A stretch of DNA of 64,000 nt. Source: Bacteroidota bacterium (lineage in GTDB: Bacteria; Bacteroidota; Bacteroidia; Flavobacteriales_D; Crocinitomicaceae). Position numbers and translations under genes: made by a program. This document shows positions 10,501-18,956 of the stretch, piece after piece. The notes beneath the pieces are model-generated. The model was not told the origin of the DNA and did no database searches. It was given only the letters and a program-made list of their open reading frames with translations. The DNA is taken from contig JAJRQK010000026.1 of assembly GCA_024280295.1 (NCBI GenBank), positions 1-64,000 on the forward strand, read 5' to 3'. How positions within the stretch are numbered: the stretch's first letter is position 1; each line of letters begins with the position of its first letter.

Positions 10501-12210
10501 ATCTCGATTTCGTTGTTCAAAATCGGCCTTAAATTCAGCATCATTTACTGCAATCTCAGCTAACCTACCACTCAATTTTCTTGGACGCAGATCTGATCTA
10601 AAAACGAGGTTATCATAATCTCGTTTTCCAACTTTCGCACGTACGAAATTGTCTAGTTTTGGTTTTACTTCTACAGTTTCCAACTCAGTATCATAACTGA
10701 TAAATCCAAAACTTGAGAGTTGTAATAACAATGGCTTGGCCTGCTCAACTATCTTATTCATTGCCGATGCCGCCTGACCCTCTGTTAGTATATACTCATC
10801 GTATTTATAACAATACTTTGAGATTGCCACGAGTGGATGAGTCGCTTCCATTGACTGGAGTTGATCATAAAGACGTTCATCAAAATAAGATTGTGACTCA
10901 AATTTAGCCAATCGCTGTTCTTGACTCGTACCAAATTCGTATGTAAAATGAAGTTCGTCTTCATCAAGGTTCCATATTATTTTCGGTACATAAATATCAA
11001 GTTTATGATATGAATCTTGAAATGGCGCTTCACCAATCCCCGATTTTGCTCTCGTAAATTGTATTTGTTTTTTATCGAGGTAGTAACTCAATCCAATACC
11101 TGGATGTGTCAACGAATCGCCTGTTTTGAAGAACAAAGCCATTTCTCCGCGATAAACAGCAATTTTATCAGTTGAAACAACAATCTCCTTTGCTTTAGCC
11201 GTAATAAAAGGAACTCCTTCTCGCTTTATTGTGATCATCGCGCGTTCAAGATCAGTACCTGCGCCGAGAAATGACGCACCTTCTAAGGCAAATCCGCCAA
11301 CGTAATCAACGCCGGGAACAATTTCATTAATTACTAGTCGTTTTTCAAATGATAGAAATTGGGGGTAAATTTTATCTTCCTCTCTATTAATTTTAAATGC
11401 TCTTTCTGTTAAAATCCCCATAATCGGCTTATCAAAATAGGAAGTTGTAAGTAAAACCGAATCAAATCGAATTGTGGAAGACTTGAGTGTATGGCTGTAA
11501 TTTTCAAGCATTGCAAAATTCTTTGTCGGATCAAGTCCAACTTTATTCCAAGTAATTTTACCTCCTTTGCCAATCCATTTACGCAATACTGGATCATAAT
11601 TTCCAGTTGTCTCAATAATAACAAGACTATCAACTGTTTCACCTCGGTTTTTACCTGATTTACTAATTGCTCGACATACCAAATTTCCCCCCGTCAATTT
11701 TACGTTCACCTTTTTATTAAATTCAAAGGCGTAGTCCCCACCAAGGTAAAACCATTCAAAATTTGAGGATGTTGAAATTTTTCCGTTCGAGAAAAATCCA
11801 GCAGAGAACTCAGCAAATGATTTGATTTTCTTCACCTGTCTAGACTTCAGCATTTTCTCAACCGTTGATTGCCATGCTTCATAACTCGCCTTTGGTTGAC
11901 CACCAGTTACGAAAGCTGATACAGAGAAGACATAGTTGTATATCTCAGGATAGACTTTTAGTCGTTTTGTTTCCATTAGATTACAGGTCTCCACCATTTT
12001 AGAAAAATAATCATTAGGGAATTCTTGGCCTTCGAGAAGCAATGGTGTCAATTCATTTTTAACAAAATCACGAAAATCACCAGTACCGTATTCAGCAATT
12101 TTCTTTTGAAAGTCTTTCACGAATTTTTCTCGTGTATTTGGAAATGACTGAGAGAATCCCATAAATGAGACCATCATCAATAAGCATACTAGCCAGTATT
12201 TACGATTCAT
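7597..12210 (-). CDS. Large exported protein of unknown function (1538 aa)
   Basis: I do not recognise the family. The ATG at 12210 is preferred over an upstream TTG (12228) because it places a signal peptide, MNRKYWLVCLLMMVSFMGFSQ-like, at the N-terminus. The mature part is rich in alternating hydrophobic/polar strands, with repeated short phrases such as 'I.Y.S..E' and 'A.I.PD' that suggest a long beta-rich, possibly beta-helical or OstA-like fold; the last 60 residues are basic (KEDKRKKKNFKYE). There are no transmembrane helices after the signal. It starts 36 nt after prmA ends and is followed after 93 nt by the 2231-residue gene, so the two very large proteins are probably co-expressed. 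An envelope or lipid/LPS transport role is a guess. Confidence 0.75.
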   Translation of the reverse strand: MNRKYWLVCLLMMVSFMGFSQSFPNTREKFVKDFQKKIAEYGTGDFRDFVKNELTPLLLEGQEFPNDYFSKMVETCNLMETKRLKVYPEIYNYVFSVSAFVTGGQPKASYEAWQSTVEKMLKSRQVKKIKSFAEFSAGFFSNGKISTSSNFEWFYLGGDYAFEFNKKVNVKLTGGNLVCRAISKSGKNRGETVDSLVIIETTGNYDPVLRKWIGKGGKITWNKVGLDPTKNFAMLENYSHTLKSSTIRFDSVLLTTSYFDKPIMGILTERAFKINREEDKIYPQFLSFEKRLVINEIVPGVDYVGGFALEGASFLGAGTDLERAMITIKREGVPFITAKAKEIVVSTDKIAVYRGEMALFFKTGDSLTHPGIGLSYYLDKKQIQFTRAKSGIGEAPFQDSYHKLDIYVPKIIWNLDEDELHFTYEFGTSQEQRLAKFESQSYFDERLYDQLQSMEATHPLVAISKYCYKYDEYILTEGQAASAMNKIVEQAKPLLLQLSSFGFISYDTELETVEVKPKLDNFVRAKVGKRDYDNLVFRSDLRPRKLSGRLAEIAVNDAEFKADFEQRNRDLTLKKDFGVMSLSTLELDLDAVDNVLISVKKNTIIFPTDGLVKIKENRDFIYSGWTNAGKLETNAELASFSYADFKIKLQKTNESLFRIRPLDKAHGTRGIPMASILRGVTGEILIDDPKNRSGVDTKNGDYPKLNSINSTKIFYNSQDIYRGAYDSTRFYYTVAPFEMDSLNSFKESALRLEGELVSAGIFPNIKEPLKIMQDYSFGFATTAPDNGYTFYGTDAKYKNKIVLSNNGLQGSGTINFMASTSVSKALSFLPDSTVGFAEFVNRPVDTGVEFPDASSARAYITYIPDLNILRAESTPQNDILMFSDEAKLRGTVTIRPNGMRGFGLMTFKNSNLISKDFGFKRYDVLADTSSFRLKNEGDDTEEDALVFTTDNVKANVSFKDRIGVFNSNDGERKVEFPVNQYMAKMDVFKWLMDEISIEMEKSGAADINIDVGVDLVGSNFFSTHKNQDSLNFRAPRARFDGRKKIIYCSKVEYIDVADARIYPDSMLVTIRKRAKMDELQNASIVANYITKYHSFEKATVQIKAKRDYEASGQYPYYDVDSNVTYVAMNNIGLDTAFQTRASGKIAIDEDFKLSREFDFYGDVSIHADNPLIAFSGATRINHSCSKFDRNWMAFRSEIDPKNIQIPVVPEMKDLDGGAISAGIVWRDSPNTDSVALYPTFLSSLVDPGDPIVMTSSGYLQYDAGTKEFQIASRDKLINRDEKGNYIALHTESCSMNGDGIINLGMNYGDAIVDAVGIVNYNQSTGKTTMNLTARFDMPVDKGVMQDVADRINEIEGLQPSDFNSNTLEQAIVEWDGLKAADKFVEEYVQEGKVKKLPDGLEKTMTITGLRLSSYESSRLQTSGLITDVESAVLVSIYGRPVMKYVPMKAFFQQTYAGIKGKMNNDMFTIFIDIPGGRDYFFNYQMKQKDGVLRIKSGDSELSEAVNAIKEDKRKKKNFKYEMTTNSAFLAKFMRLYE

Positions 12211-12246
12211 AATACAATGTGTTTTCAATTAATGTATGAAGATTTC

Positions 12247-13092
12247 TTATGCCACCTTCACGAGTCGAATGCCTGCCCATTCGTCTTTTGCATATTCCTG
12301 TTCAACTGTAAGACTAAATTGAGTTGCAAAAGTTACTAGTTCCTGGACATCTGTGCTAAAGAATCCACTAAGCAAAAGTTTTCCTCCGACATCAAGAGCA
12401 TTCGCGTAATATTCCATGTGTATCTTGAGTACATTCTTGTTGATATTGGCAATAATTAATCCAAAGTGTTCATTACCAATTTCATCAATATCTCCGCAGA
12501 TAGTTTCAATATTAGAACAACCATTTCGATTCGCATTTTCCGCTGCATTTATAGCTGACCAATCCTCAATATCGATTGCGAGAATTCTCTTTGCCCCTAA
12601 TTGCTCTGCGAAAATGGATAGAACGCCAGTTCCAGCTCCCATATCAAGCACATTCTCAGGCATTGGATTCATTTCAAAAAGTGCTTTTACCATCATCCAT
12701 GTTGTTTGATGATGCCCAGTTCCAAATGACATTTGAGGTTGAATGATAACTACATTACCCTTCCCAAGTGATTGATTATGAAAAGGAGCTAGAATAGTTG
12801 CAATTTCATCAATATAGACAGGATGAAAATCAGCTTCCCACTCAACATTCCAGTTTTGGTGTGGAATAATTTTTTTCTCCCAAGAACATTTTACAGCATC
12901 ATCCGAAACGCACGAAACATTCTTCATCACAGTTTCAGTATCAATCTTAGCTGGTGCATACGCTTGAATTCCGCTTTCAGTCTGAACAAAGCTATCAAAG
13001 CCTAAATCAGAAAGTTCAGCAACGAGAATATCACTCCACGGCTCTTTTGGATTGAGTGTAATTGTTAATTCGAGCGTATCTAAATTTTTCAT
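12247..13092 (-). CDS. prmA: Ribosomal protein L11 methyltransferase
   Basis: 281 residues. The C-terminal half is a class I SAM methyltransferase: VLDMGAGTGVLSIFAEQLGA is motif I, AIDIEDWSAINAAENA is motif II, and LIIANINKNVL is the N-x-x-x family's substrate-side motif (normally NILA/NIN). The N-terminal region matches the shorter L11-binding domain of Bacteroidota PrmA. The enzyme trimethylates ribosomal protein L11 in the cytosol. Its ATG overlaps the tpiA stop by 4 nt (ATGA), a sign of translational coupling. Confidence 0.92.
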   Translation of the reverse strand: MKNLDTLELTITLNPKEPWSDILVAELSDLGFDSFVQTESGIQAYAPAKIDTETVMKNVSCVSDDAVKCSWEKKIIPHQNWNVEWEADFHPVYIDEIATILAPFHNQSLGKGNVVIIQPQMSFGTGHHQTTWMMVKALFEMNPMPENVLDMGAGTGVLSIFAEQLGAKRILAIDIEDWSAINAAENANRNGCSNIETICGDIDEIGNEHFGLIIANINKNVLKIHMEYYANALDVGGKLLLSGFFSTDVQELVTFATQFSLTVEQEYAKDEWAGIRLVKVA

Positions 13093-13838
13093 TTAAATGA
13101 ATCTATTATGGCACAAAACGACGTAGCATCTAATGCAGCTCCGCCTATGAGTCCACCATCGACATTTGGGCAGGCAAAAAGTTCTTTTGCGTTCCCAGGT
13201 TTACAAGATCCACCATATAGTATTGAAATCGAACCTGCCGTTTCAGTATCATATTCATCAACTAACATCTTACGAATTTCGCGGTGCATATCTTCTGCTT
13301 GCTCTGAGCTTGCGGTTCTACCGGTTCCAATTGCCCAAATAGGTTCGTAGGCAATAATACCATCCTTTATTTGGTCAGCTTCAAGATGAAACAAACTTTT
13401 TTCTAATTGATTTTTAACAAACTCTATCTCAGTTCCAGCCTCACGAATACCCAGTGATTCTCCGCAACAGAAGATAAATCCAAAGTCATTTTGAATTGCA
13501 GCATCAACTTTCAATTTTAAAGTCTCATTGCTCTCGTTGAAGAGTTCTCGTCGTTCGCTATGTCCAATTAAACCAATAGTTCCACCCACACTTTTCACTT
13601 GAGAAATGGAAACCTCACCTGTAAATGCTCCTTTCTCTTCTGAATGGAAGTTCTGAACACCAACCTGAACCTTTTCAGAATTGACTTCCTTTATTCCGTT
13701 CACAAACAAGGATGGAGGAAAAACCATTATTGAAACATTCACATCTGTGTCCGTCGTATTGATCTTCTGGACAAGTTCAATACCTTCAATTAAGTTGAGG
13801 TTCATTTTCCAATTTCCAGCAACAATTTTTCGCGGCAT
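13089..13838 (-). CDS. tpiA: Triosephosphate isomerase
   Basis: 249 residues, the usual length. Active-site signatures are all present: N-x-K in AGNWKMN (about 8-14), the catalytic His in IGHSERRE, the catalytic Glu in YEPIWAIGTGRTAS which also carries the flexible loop 6, and the phosphate-binding YGGS and GGLIGGAAL near the C-terminus. It interconverts dihydroxyacetone phosphate and glyceraldehyde 3-phosphate. It lies 1 nt after the BT_3928-like gene and overlaps prmA by 4 nt. Confidence 0.97.
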   Translation of the reverse strand: MPRKIVAGNWKMNLNLIEGIELVQKINTTDTDVNVSIMVFPPSLFVNGIKEVNSEKVQVGVQNFHSEEKGAFTGEVSISQVKSVGGTIGLIGHSERRELFNESNETLKLKVDAAIQNDFGFIFCCGESLGIREAGTEIEFVKNQLEKSLFHLEADQIKDGIIAYEPIWAIGTGRTASSEQAEDMHREIRKMLVDEYDTETAGSISILYGGSCKPGNAKELFACPNVDGGLIGGAALDATSFCAIIDSFK

Positions 13839-13839
13839 T

Positions 13840-15753
13840 CTATTTATTTATATGGTTTGTTTTAAACTTATCTACTGCCGGAATTGCTCTTTTAGAGTAT
13901 TTTGCTTTCACGACTCCATTCTCCAGCACCAGCAATGCAGGATTCGATCTTGATATTATTTTTAATTCAATTTCATCCATTGAGAAGACCGGTAACATGA
14001 ATTTATGCTTCTTTCTGAACTTATTTATCTCTTCTCGTGTCGCGTTACATATCAACAAGAAAGGCACATCATTTTTTTTGCAAAGTTTATACAATTCTTT
14101 CATGCGATCGATTCCTCCCCAACTTCCCTCGCTCAAATTTCTTGAGATAAGAATCACTACTTGTTCCTGATTCAGAAGCGCATCTTTTATCTCGATGTCT
14201 ATTAATTCAGGATTGATTGAAGTCAATGTATCCAATATCGTGTACTCGTCAGCAGGGAATCCTTCTGGATCAAGTTCATACTCTTCAATTGGAATTTCCA
14301 TCTCGCTCTCATACTCTAACGAAAGAATCTTTAAAAGTTTCACTGTTGAAGTATCTAAAACGCTTTTTACGAAGGGGAGTATTTTTTCAGCATCGATCAT
14401 ATCCTCTACACGAATACTCGGATTGAAGTCCATAATTGAAGGGTTGACTGCTGCAACAATTGTTTTTTGAACCATGTCCTTGTACTCCCAGTCAGTATCT
14501 TCCCAAACTTTAGATTCGATGTACTCTTCAGAAGTTGATGAATATTCTTTCTCTTTCCCTGTCTTCTTATTCTTATACAAAAGCATACTTTCATACTCAC
14601 CTTCAACTCCATTACTCATTTGAAATTTAAGATCTGCACCAATAGCATAAGGGCGATAATCTTTCAGTGGCGTGTAAATTAAAACATAAGTCACCATCAA
14701 TCCACACAGCACCGATACAAGAAGCGCACTTCCATAGTAATTGCCAAGTATTTTTCCGCCAGCCCGAAGCATCCACAATGCGCCAAGGATAGAGATTAAT
14801 CCAAATATCATTGGAAAGTACCATCCAAACACCCAAGAGAAAAAGATCACCACGATCATACTTGTCAAGGTAAATAACAAGTTTTCCTTAGGTTTATTTG
14901 GCTTGATAATACGTTGAGCAATGAATATCCAGGCCACTAGGTAGAGGACAATAATATCTTTCCAAAGCGACTCATTTGGCGTTAAAGAACGCCCAACCGA
15001 TCCTTTCATAGCATCTCCAAAACAGCCGCAATCATCTACACATTGAGGCCTTTTAACTTCATCGATAACAAGTTCACTACTCGTTTTTGATACGATCGTG
15101 ATGTTCTTATCATCGGTTTTGTCTTCATTCTCCTTGTTTGCTTTCATCTGATCCAGCTTCAATTGAGCCAAAGGATCGCTCATTTCGTATGTATCACGAT
15201 CCACAAACGTCGCTTCAGTATCGCAATTCGCAGTATGCCATGTCAAGAATGTAAAGAACAGCATCATAAATAGCATGAAATAGGAGACAATCTTTATTTT
15301 CCCACCGATAATCGTAAGAACACCAAGTACAATCTCAGCAATACAAATTAGAACGCTCAAAAATAATGCTGAATCCATAAGGAATTCTAGTGAAAAAGAA
15401 GGTGCTCCAAATAATTCCTTGATACGATAAGCCAATGCCCCATCCTCAAAATACTCTTCAAGTTTATATGAAAACCCAATCGGATCATTAGCCTTTACAA
15501 GTCCAGATACAATAAAAAGTCCACCGACGAGCACTCGCGACACAGTCGACATCATCATTTTTCCTTTGAACATGATTAGTCCGCCAATTGTAAGAATCAT
15601 TAGAATCAGACCTAGCATATTGAAGAGTCCGCTGCTATCTGCGAAATTTTCGTGATTCCCCATCGCAAGGAAAGTGAGTCCCATCAAATTCAATACGACA
15701 AAAGCGATGTTAAAAATTAATGAGTGTCCTGAGAGTGTGATTTTTTGTTTCAT
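13840..15753 (-). CDS. BT_3928-like membrane protein: DoxX-type domain plus thioredoxin-like C-terminus
   Basis: 637 residues. The N-terminal third carries several transmembrane segments with the DoxX-like stretch LVGGLFIVSGLVKANDP and TFLTWHTANCDT. A cysteine-rich motif C-V-D-D-C-G-C-F-G-D (about 234-243) follows, like that of MauE/DoxX-type redox membrane proteins, then further membrane segments (about 285-365). The C-terminal 150 residues resemble a thioredoxin-like fold (EQVVILISRNL...CKKNDVPFLLICNAT) but show no CxxC. A role in envelope redox or disulfide chemistry is inference. The neighbours DUF1599, tpiA and prmA form a conserved cluster in this phylum as I remember it. Confidence 0.8.
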   Translation of the reverse strand: MKQKITLSGHSLIFNIAFVVLNLMGLTFLAMGNHENFADSSGLFNMLGLILMILTIGGLIMFKGKMMMSTVSRVLVGGLFIVSGLVKANDPIGFSYKLEEYFEDGALAYRIKELFGAPSFSLEFLMDSALFLSVLICIAEIVLGVLTIIGGKIKIVSYFMLFMMLFFTFLTWHTANCDTEATFVDRDTYEMSDPLAQLKLDQMKANKENEDKTDDKNITIVSKTSSELVIDEVKRPQCVDDCGCFGDAMKGSVGRSLTPNESLWKDIIVLYLVAWIFIAQRIIKPNKPKENLLFTLTSMIVVIFFSWVFGWYFPMIFGLISILGALWMLRAGGKILGNYYGSALLVSVLCGLMVTYVLIYTPLKDYRPYAIGADLKFQMSNGVEGEYESMLLYKNKKTGKEKEYSSTSEEYIESKVWEDTDWEYKDMVQKTIVAAVNPSIMDFNPSIRVEDMIDAEKILPFVKSVLDTSTVKLLKILSLEYESEMEIPIEEYELDPEGFPADEYTILDTLTSINPELIDIEIKDALLNQEQVVILISRNLSEGSWGGIDRMKELYKLCKKNDVPFLLICNATREEINKFRKKHKFMLPVFSMDEIELKIISRSNPALLVLENGVVKAKYSKRAIPAVDKFKTNHINK

Positions 15754-16304
15754 TCTGATTCATTTAGCCCTACTTGCATGTGGATAAGTGCAAATACGGC
15801 GTAGTTTAGCATATCATAATAGTTAGCATCGATTCCTTCGCTAACGATGGTTGCGCCGTTATTATCTTCAATTTGTTTGACTCTAAATATTTTCTGGAGG
15901 ATTAAATCAGTCAGCGAGCTTATGCGCATATCTCGCCATGCTTCACCGTAATCGTGATTTTTCTGTTTCATCAACTCGAATGCTTTTTCAGCATAACTAT
16001 CGTATAAGGATCGAGCTTGTTCCTTTGGCAGTTCTAAATCAACGAGATCCTTCTCACAGATTTGAATAATCGCCATCAAGCAATAATTTACGATCGCGAC
16101 AAACTCGTCTTCGATATTTTCGCCAACCTTGTTCTCTCCAGTCTCTTGAATTGTTCTAATTCGTTGAGCTTTAATAAAAAGTTGATCCGTGAGTGAACTA
16201 GGACGAAGAATCCTCCAGGCAGTTCCATAATCAATTGTTTTCTTCAAGAACAACTCTCGACAAACATTGATTACATTTGTGTATTCTGTATTGGTTTTAT
16301 TCAT
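15750..16304 (-). CDS. DUF1599 protein (two repeats of a nucleotide pyrophosphohydrolase-like helical unit)
   Basis: 184 residues from the ATG at 16304. An upstream in-frame extension to 16427 exists but would cross the folP start and is not family-like. Two copies of the same unit are visible: C-R-x-L-F-x-K-K-x-x-D-Y-G-x-A-W-R-x-x-R-x-S-S-L-T-D (about 14-40) and QKNHDYGEAWRDMRISSLTD (about 110-130), each followed by R-x-x-x-I and an acidic stretch. The pattern recalls all-alpha NTP pyrophosphatases, but the function is unknown. It starts the long minus-strand run and is divergent from folP with only 7 bp between start codons. Confidence 0.88.
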   Translation of the reverse strand: MNKTNTEYTNVINVCRELFLKKTIDYGTAWRILRPSSLTDQLFIKAQRIRTIQETGENKVGENIEDEFVAIVNYCLMAIIQICEKDLVDLELPKEQARSLYDSYAEKAFELMKQKNHDYGEAWRDMRISSLTDLILQKIFRVKQIEDNNGATIVSEGIDANYYDMLNYAVFALIHMQVGLNESE

Positions 16305-16311
16305 CCAAATA

Positions 16312-17172
16312 ATGATGCAAAATTCAAAGGTTGAAGATACATATTTTGATGCGAATGGCAGCCTTCGATTGAAGGATAAATTAGTCGACTTATCAACTCC
16401 ACTGGTAATGGCCATATTAAATGTCACTCCAGACTCCTTTTACAGTGCAAGCCGAGCGACTTCTAACACCGATATAATTACCCACGTTAAAGATTTGTTA
16501 AGTGCTGGAGCCAACATAATTGACATTGGTGGATATTCGACTCGACCAAATGCTGATGACATTTCTGAAGAGGAAGAAATCGATCGAGTAATTCCTGTGA
16601 TTAAGCAAATTTCTCACTCATTTCCTAATGCTGTCATTTCCATTGATACATTTCGATCAGCCGTAGCAAAACAAGCTATGGAGAATGGAGCGAGTATCAT
16701 CAATGACATTAGCGGTTTTGAAATTGACTCTGAAATCATCAATGTGGCAGCGAAATATAACGCCCCGTATATATTGATGCATATGCGAGGGACACCGAAA
16801 ACAATGCAATCATTGACAGATTACAAGAATCTTTTCAAGGAAATTGCGTACTATTTTTCTGAGAAAATATCAATCTTGAAAGAAGCTGGTGTTCACGACA
16901 TCATTCTCGACCCTGGATTTGGGTTCAGTAAAACTATCGAGCAAAACTACGAACTTTTGGATCATTTAGAGTCATTCCAGATGTTCAACTACCCAATTCT
17001 TGCAGGATTGTCTCGAAAGTCAATGATCTATAAAAAACTGAACATATCTCCAGAAGAATCACTTCCGGCCACGATTGCGTTGAATGCCATTGCGCTTAGT
17101 AAGGGAGTGAAAATTTTAAGAGTTCACGATGTAAAAGAAGCAACAGAATTGATTCAATTACTGAATAAATAA
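16312..17172 (+). CDS. folP: Dihydropteroate synthase
   Basis: 286 residues from the ATG at 16312 (16315 is equally possible). The pterin and pABA sites are evident: VMAILNVTPDSFY, INIIDIGGYSTRP-like (here NIIDIGGYSTRPNA), ISIDTFRS, NDISG, PYILMHMRGTPKTMQ, DIILDPGFGFSKT, and ILAGLSRKSMI. It condenses hydroxymethyl-dihydropterin pyrophosphate with p-aminobenzoate in folate synthesis and is the target of sulfonamides. The family usually starts shortly before KLVDLSTP, so the first 20 residues are a modest extension. A longer TTG-initiated reading (16267) would overlap the divergent DUF1599 gene and is rejected. Confidence 0.95.
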   Translation: MMQNSKVEDTYFDANGSLRLKDKLVDLSTPLVMAILNVTPDSFYSASRATSNTDIITHVKDLLSAGANIIDIGGYSTRPNADDISEEEEIDRVIPVIKQISHSFPNAVISIDTFRSAVAKQAMENGASIINDISGFEIDSEIINVAAKYNAPYILMHMRGTPKTMQSLTDYKNLFKEIAYYFSEKISILKEAGVHDIILDPGFGFSKTIEQNYELLDHLESFQMFNYPILAGLSRKSMIYKKLNISPEESLPATIALNAIALSKGVKILRVHDVKEATELIQLLNK

Positions 17173-17182
17173 GAGATCAAAC

Positions 17183-18133
17183 TCACTCTGAAAAGTCAAC
17201 AATACCTCTTCCTCCTTGAAGCCCTCCAGTATGAATAAATAATACTGACTTTCCAGAAAACTCATCATTTTCTAAGTTGCTAATCATGCATTTCATTGCT
17301 TTGCCTGTATAAATCGGATCAAGTTTGAGTTTATATTCGAAATGAAAATTTGTTATAAAATCGAGAAGGTCTTGCGGGAATTTTCCGTACCCCCCAAAAT
17401 GAAAATCATCGTGTACAATAACTTGATCTAGTAAATCATCTGTCATTTCTTGATCAAATCCACCTTTCAAAAGCAAAGACTTCATTTCCCCTATTGAATC
17501 GAACTTCTTTAGAACTGGAATAACGTGAAGGCGTTGATGATCCTTCAAACTCAAAAGCACACCGCAACTAGTGGTAGTAGTTCCTTGAGCGATAAACACA
17601 TCGTCAATCTCCACATTAATTTCTTGCATTATTTCTTGACAGCCGATAATTCCGTAATAATTTGCCCCGCCTTCAGGAACAAGATGCATTAAACGGTATT
17701 CAGCTCCCAATTTTTGATGGTATTCTCTATCGTTTCGAAGCGCGTATTCTTCTCGTGAGATAAATACTAATTTCATTCCAAGTGAGGTACACTGCTTGAG
17801 AGTTTCATTACTGTTTTCATTGAGTTCATCACCTCGGACTATCCCAATAGAGGTTATTCCAGCTGATTGACAAGCCGCAGCAGTTGCTACCAAATGGTTA
17901 GAATAAGCTCCCCCAAAGGTTAGAATACCATTTTTTTTAAGGTTCAAGCATAGTTCTACATTGAATTTAAGTTTTCGCCATTTATTGCCAGAAATTATTG
18001 GGTGAATGAGATCATCACGTTTCACAAATATATGAATACTGCGTTCATCCCAAATCGGAGAGTTTAAACGATCAACTCTTGATTCCCCCAACTCTAAATC
18101 AATATCTAAATCTTCTGTATTCACATATTCCAT
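17183..18133 (-). CDS. PLP-dependent D-cysteine desulfhydrase / ACC deaminase family enzyme
   Basis: 316 residues of fold-type II PLP enzyme. Lys51 in SGNKWRKLK is the likely Schiff-base lysine, FGGAYSNH (73-80) binds substrate and cofactor, and GTTTTSCG is the phosphate loop. True ACC deaminases and D-cysteine desulfhydrases share this scaffold and cannot be separated by eye; short Bacteroidota homologues are often annotated as 1-aminocyclopropane-1-carboxylate deaminase. It is convergent with folP (10 bp gap) and divergent from the DUF5522 gene. Confidence 0.85.
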   Translation of the reverse strand: MEYVNTEDLDIDLELGESRVDRLNSPIWDERSIHIFVKRDDLIHPIISGNKWRKLKFNVELCLNLKKNGILTFGGAYSNHLVATAAACQSAGITSIGIVRGDELNENSNETLKQCTSLGMKLVFISREEYALRNDREYHQKLGAEYRLMHLVPEGGANYYGIIGCQEIMQEINVEIDDVFIAQGTTTTSCGVLLSLKDHQRLHVIPVLKKFDSIGEMKSLLLKGGFDQEMTDDLLDQVIVHDDFHFGGYGKFPQDLLDFITNFHFEYKLKLDPIYTGKAMKCMISNLENDEFSGKSVLFIHTGGLQGGRGIVDFSE

Positions 18134-18153
18134 TTACGCATGCAAATATGTAT

Positions 18154-18161
18154 TAAATTTG
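18154..18161 (+). promoter_or_regulatory. -7 box TAAATTTG before the DUF5522 gene
   Basis: Matches the Bacteroidota sigma consensus TAnnTTTG. Only TGGC separates it from the ATG at 18166, so the message would be leaderless or nearly so. Confidence 0.55.
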
Positions 18162-18165
18162 TGGC

Positions 18166-18351
18166 ATGCCAGATGATATGTCAGGGTTTTCTAAACGCAC
18201 AAAACTTGAGAAGGACGATTTCTACTTGAGTGCAGATGGCTATATCGTTTTTACTGAGGAATATCACAAAAAGCGAGGTTATTGCTGTAAAAGCGGTTGC
18301 AAGCATTGCCCTTATGGATATAATCCAAAAACGGGTAAAGTAACTAATTAA
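18166..18351 (+). CDS. DUF5522 small cysteine-rich protein
   Basis: 61 residues ending in the family signature F-T-E-x-Y-H-x-K-R-G-Y-C-C-x-x-G-C-x-H-C-P-Y. Four cysteines and two histidines in 20 residues suggest metal binding, but the function is unknown. The last 8 nt overlap the 3' end of the convergent acyltransferase gene. The start follows a TAnnTTTG box by 4 nt. Confidence 0.88.
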   Translation: MPDDMSGFSKRTKLEKDDFYLSADGYIVFTEEYHKKRGYCCKSGCKHCPYGYNPKTGKVTN

Positions 18352-18901
18352 TATCCTCGTCGCGAATTCCATTTTCAGGAAATTTACCTTTATATTGGTG
18401 AAGTTCCCTTTTTATACTCAAGATATCTTCAGCAACATTGCCTGTGGGTTCAAATAAACCATGAAAGCCTCCTGTTTTATTCTTATAATCTATATATCCC
18501 AAATAAATAGGGACTTTAGCCTTTAGTGCTATGTAATAGAATCCCTTTTTCCAATTTGGACTATGGCTTCTTGTCCCTTCTGGGGTGAAAAGCATGAACA
18601 TTGTGTCATTTTCCTGAAAGTATTTAACCGCAGTATCAGTCAAATTATTGTTCCCTTTTCTATTAACAGGGATTCCCCCCATCCATCTTGTGAACCATCC
18701 AAACGGAAAGGCAAACAACTCTTTTTTTATAAGAATTTTAACCTTCACACCGTAAGATCTAAAAGCAAGCTTCCCAAGAACAAAATCCCAATTGGAAGTA
18801 TGTGGTGCCATAACAACGACGCACTTTTTAACTCCCTCTGGAGCTCGTTTATCTATTTTCCAACCAAACAGACGTAATATGAATGCAGAGAATTTCCTCA
18901 T
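18344..18901 (-). CDS. 1-acylglycerol-3-phosphate acyltransferase-like protein (PlsC superfamily)
   Basis: 185 residues. APHTSNWD is the catalytic H-x4-D motif (His33, Asp38), MGGIPVNRKG is motif II and LFTPEGTRS is the acyl-acceptor binding motif III. There is a weak hydrophobic N-terminus. It likely transfers acyl chains to a phospholipid precursor at the inner membrane, though short Bacteroidota members of this group may act on other acceptors. It overlaps DUF5522 by 8 nt at the 3' ends and is divergent from the 18957 gene. Confidence 0.88.
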   Translation of the reverse strand: MRKFSAFILRLFGWKIDKRAPEGVKKCVVVMAPHTSNWDFVLGKLAFRSYGVKVKILIKKELFAFPFGWFTRWMGGIPVNRKGNNNLTDTAVKYFQENDTMFMLFTPEGTRSHSPNWKKGFYYIALKAKVPIYLGYIDYKNKTGGFHGLFEPTGNVAEDILSIKRELHQYKGKFPENGIRDEDIN

Positions 18902-18945
18902 TGTACAAACTTAACCATTCGCGCCAATTCTATCACAATATCCCG

Positions 18946-18953
18946 TACATTTG
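18946..18953 (+). promoter_or_regulatory. -7 box TACATTTG before the 18957 gene
   Basis: TAnnTTTG match with AGC between it and the ATG at 18957. No clear TTG -33 element at 17-23 nt upstream was seen. Confidence 0.5.
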
Positions 18954-18956
18954 AGC

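Noticed and set aside
12211-12228. TTG start giving a 1543-residue protein
   Set aside because: The ATG at 12210 gives a better signal peptide; six extra polar residues would precede it.
16304-16427. N-terminal extension of the DUF1599 protein to 16427
   Set aside because: It would read antisense through the folP start, and the extra 41 residues are not family-like.
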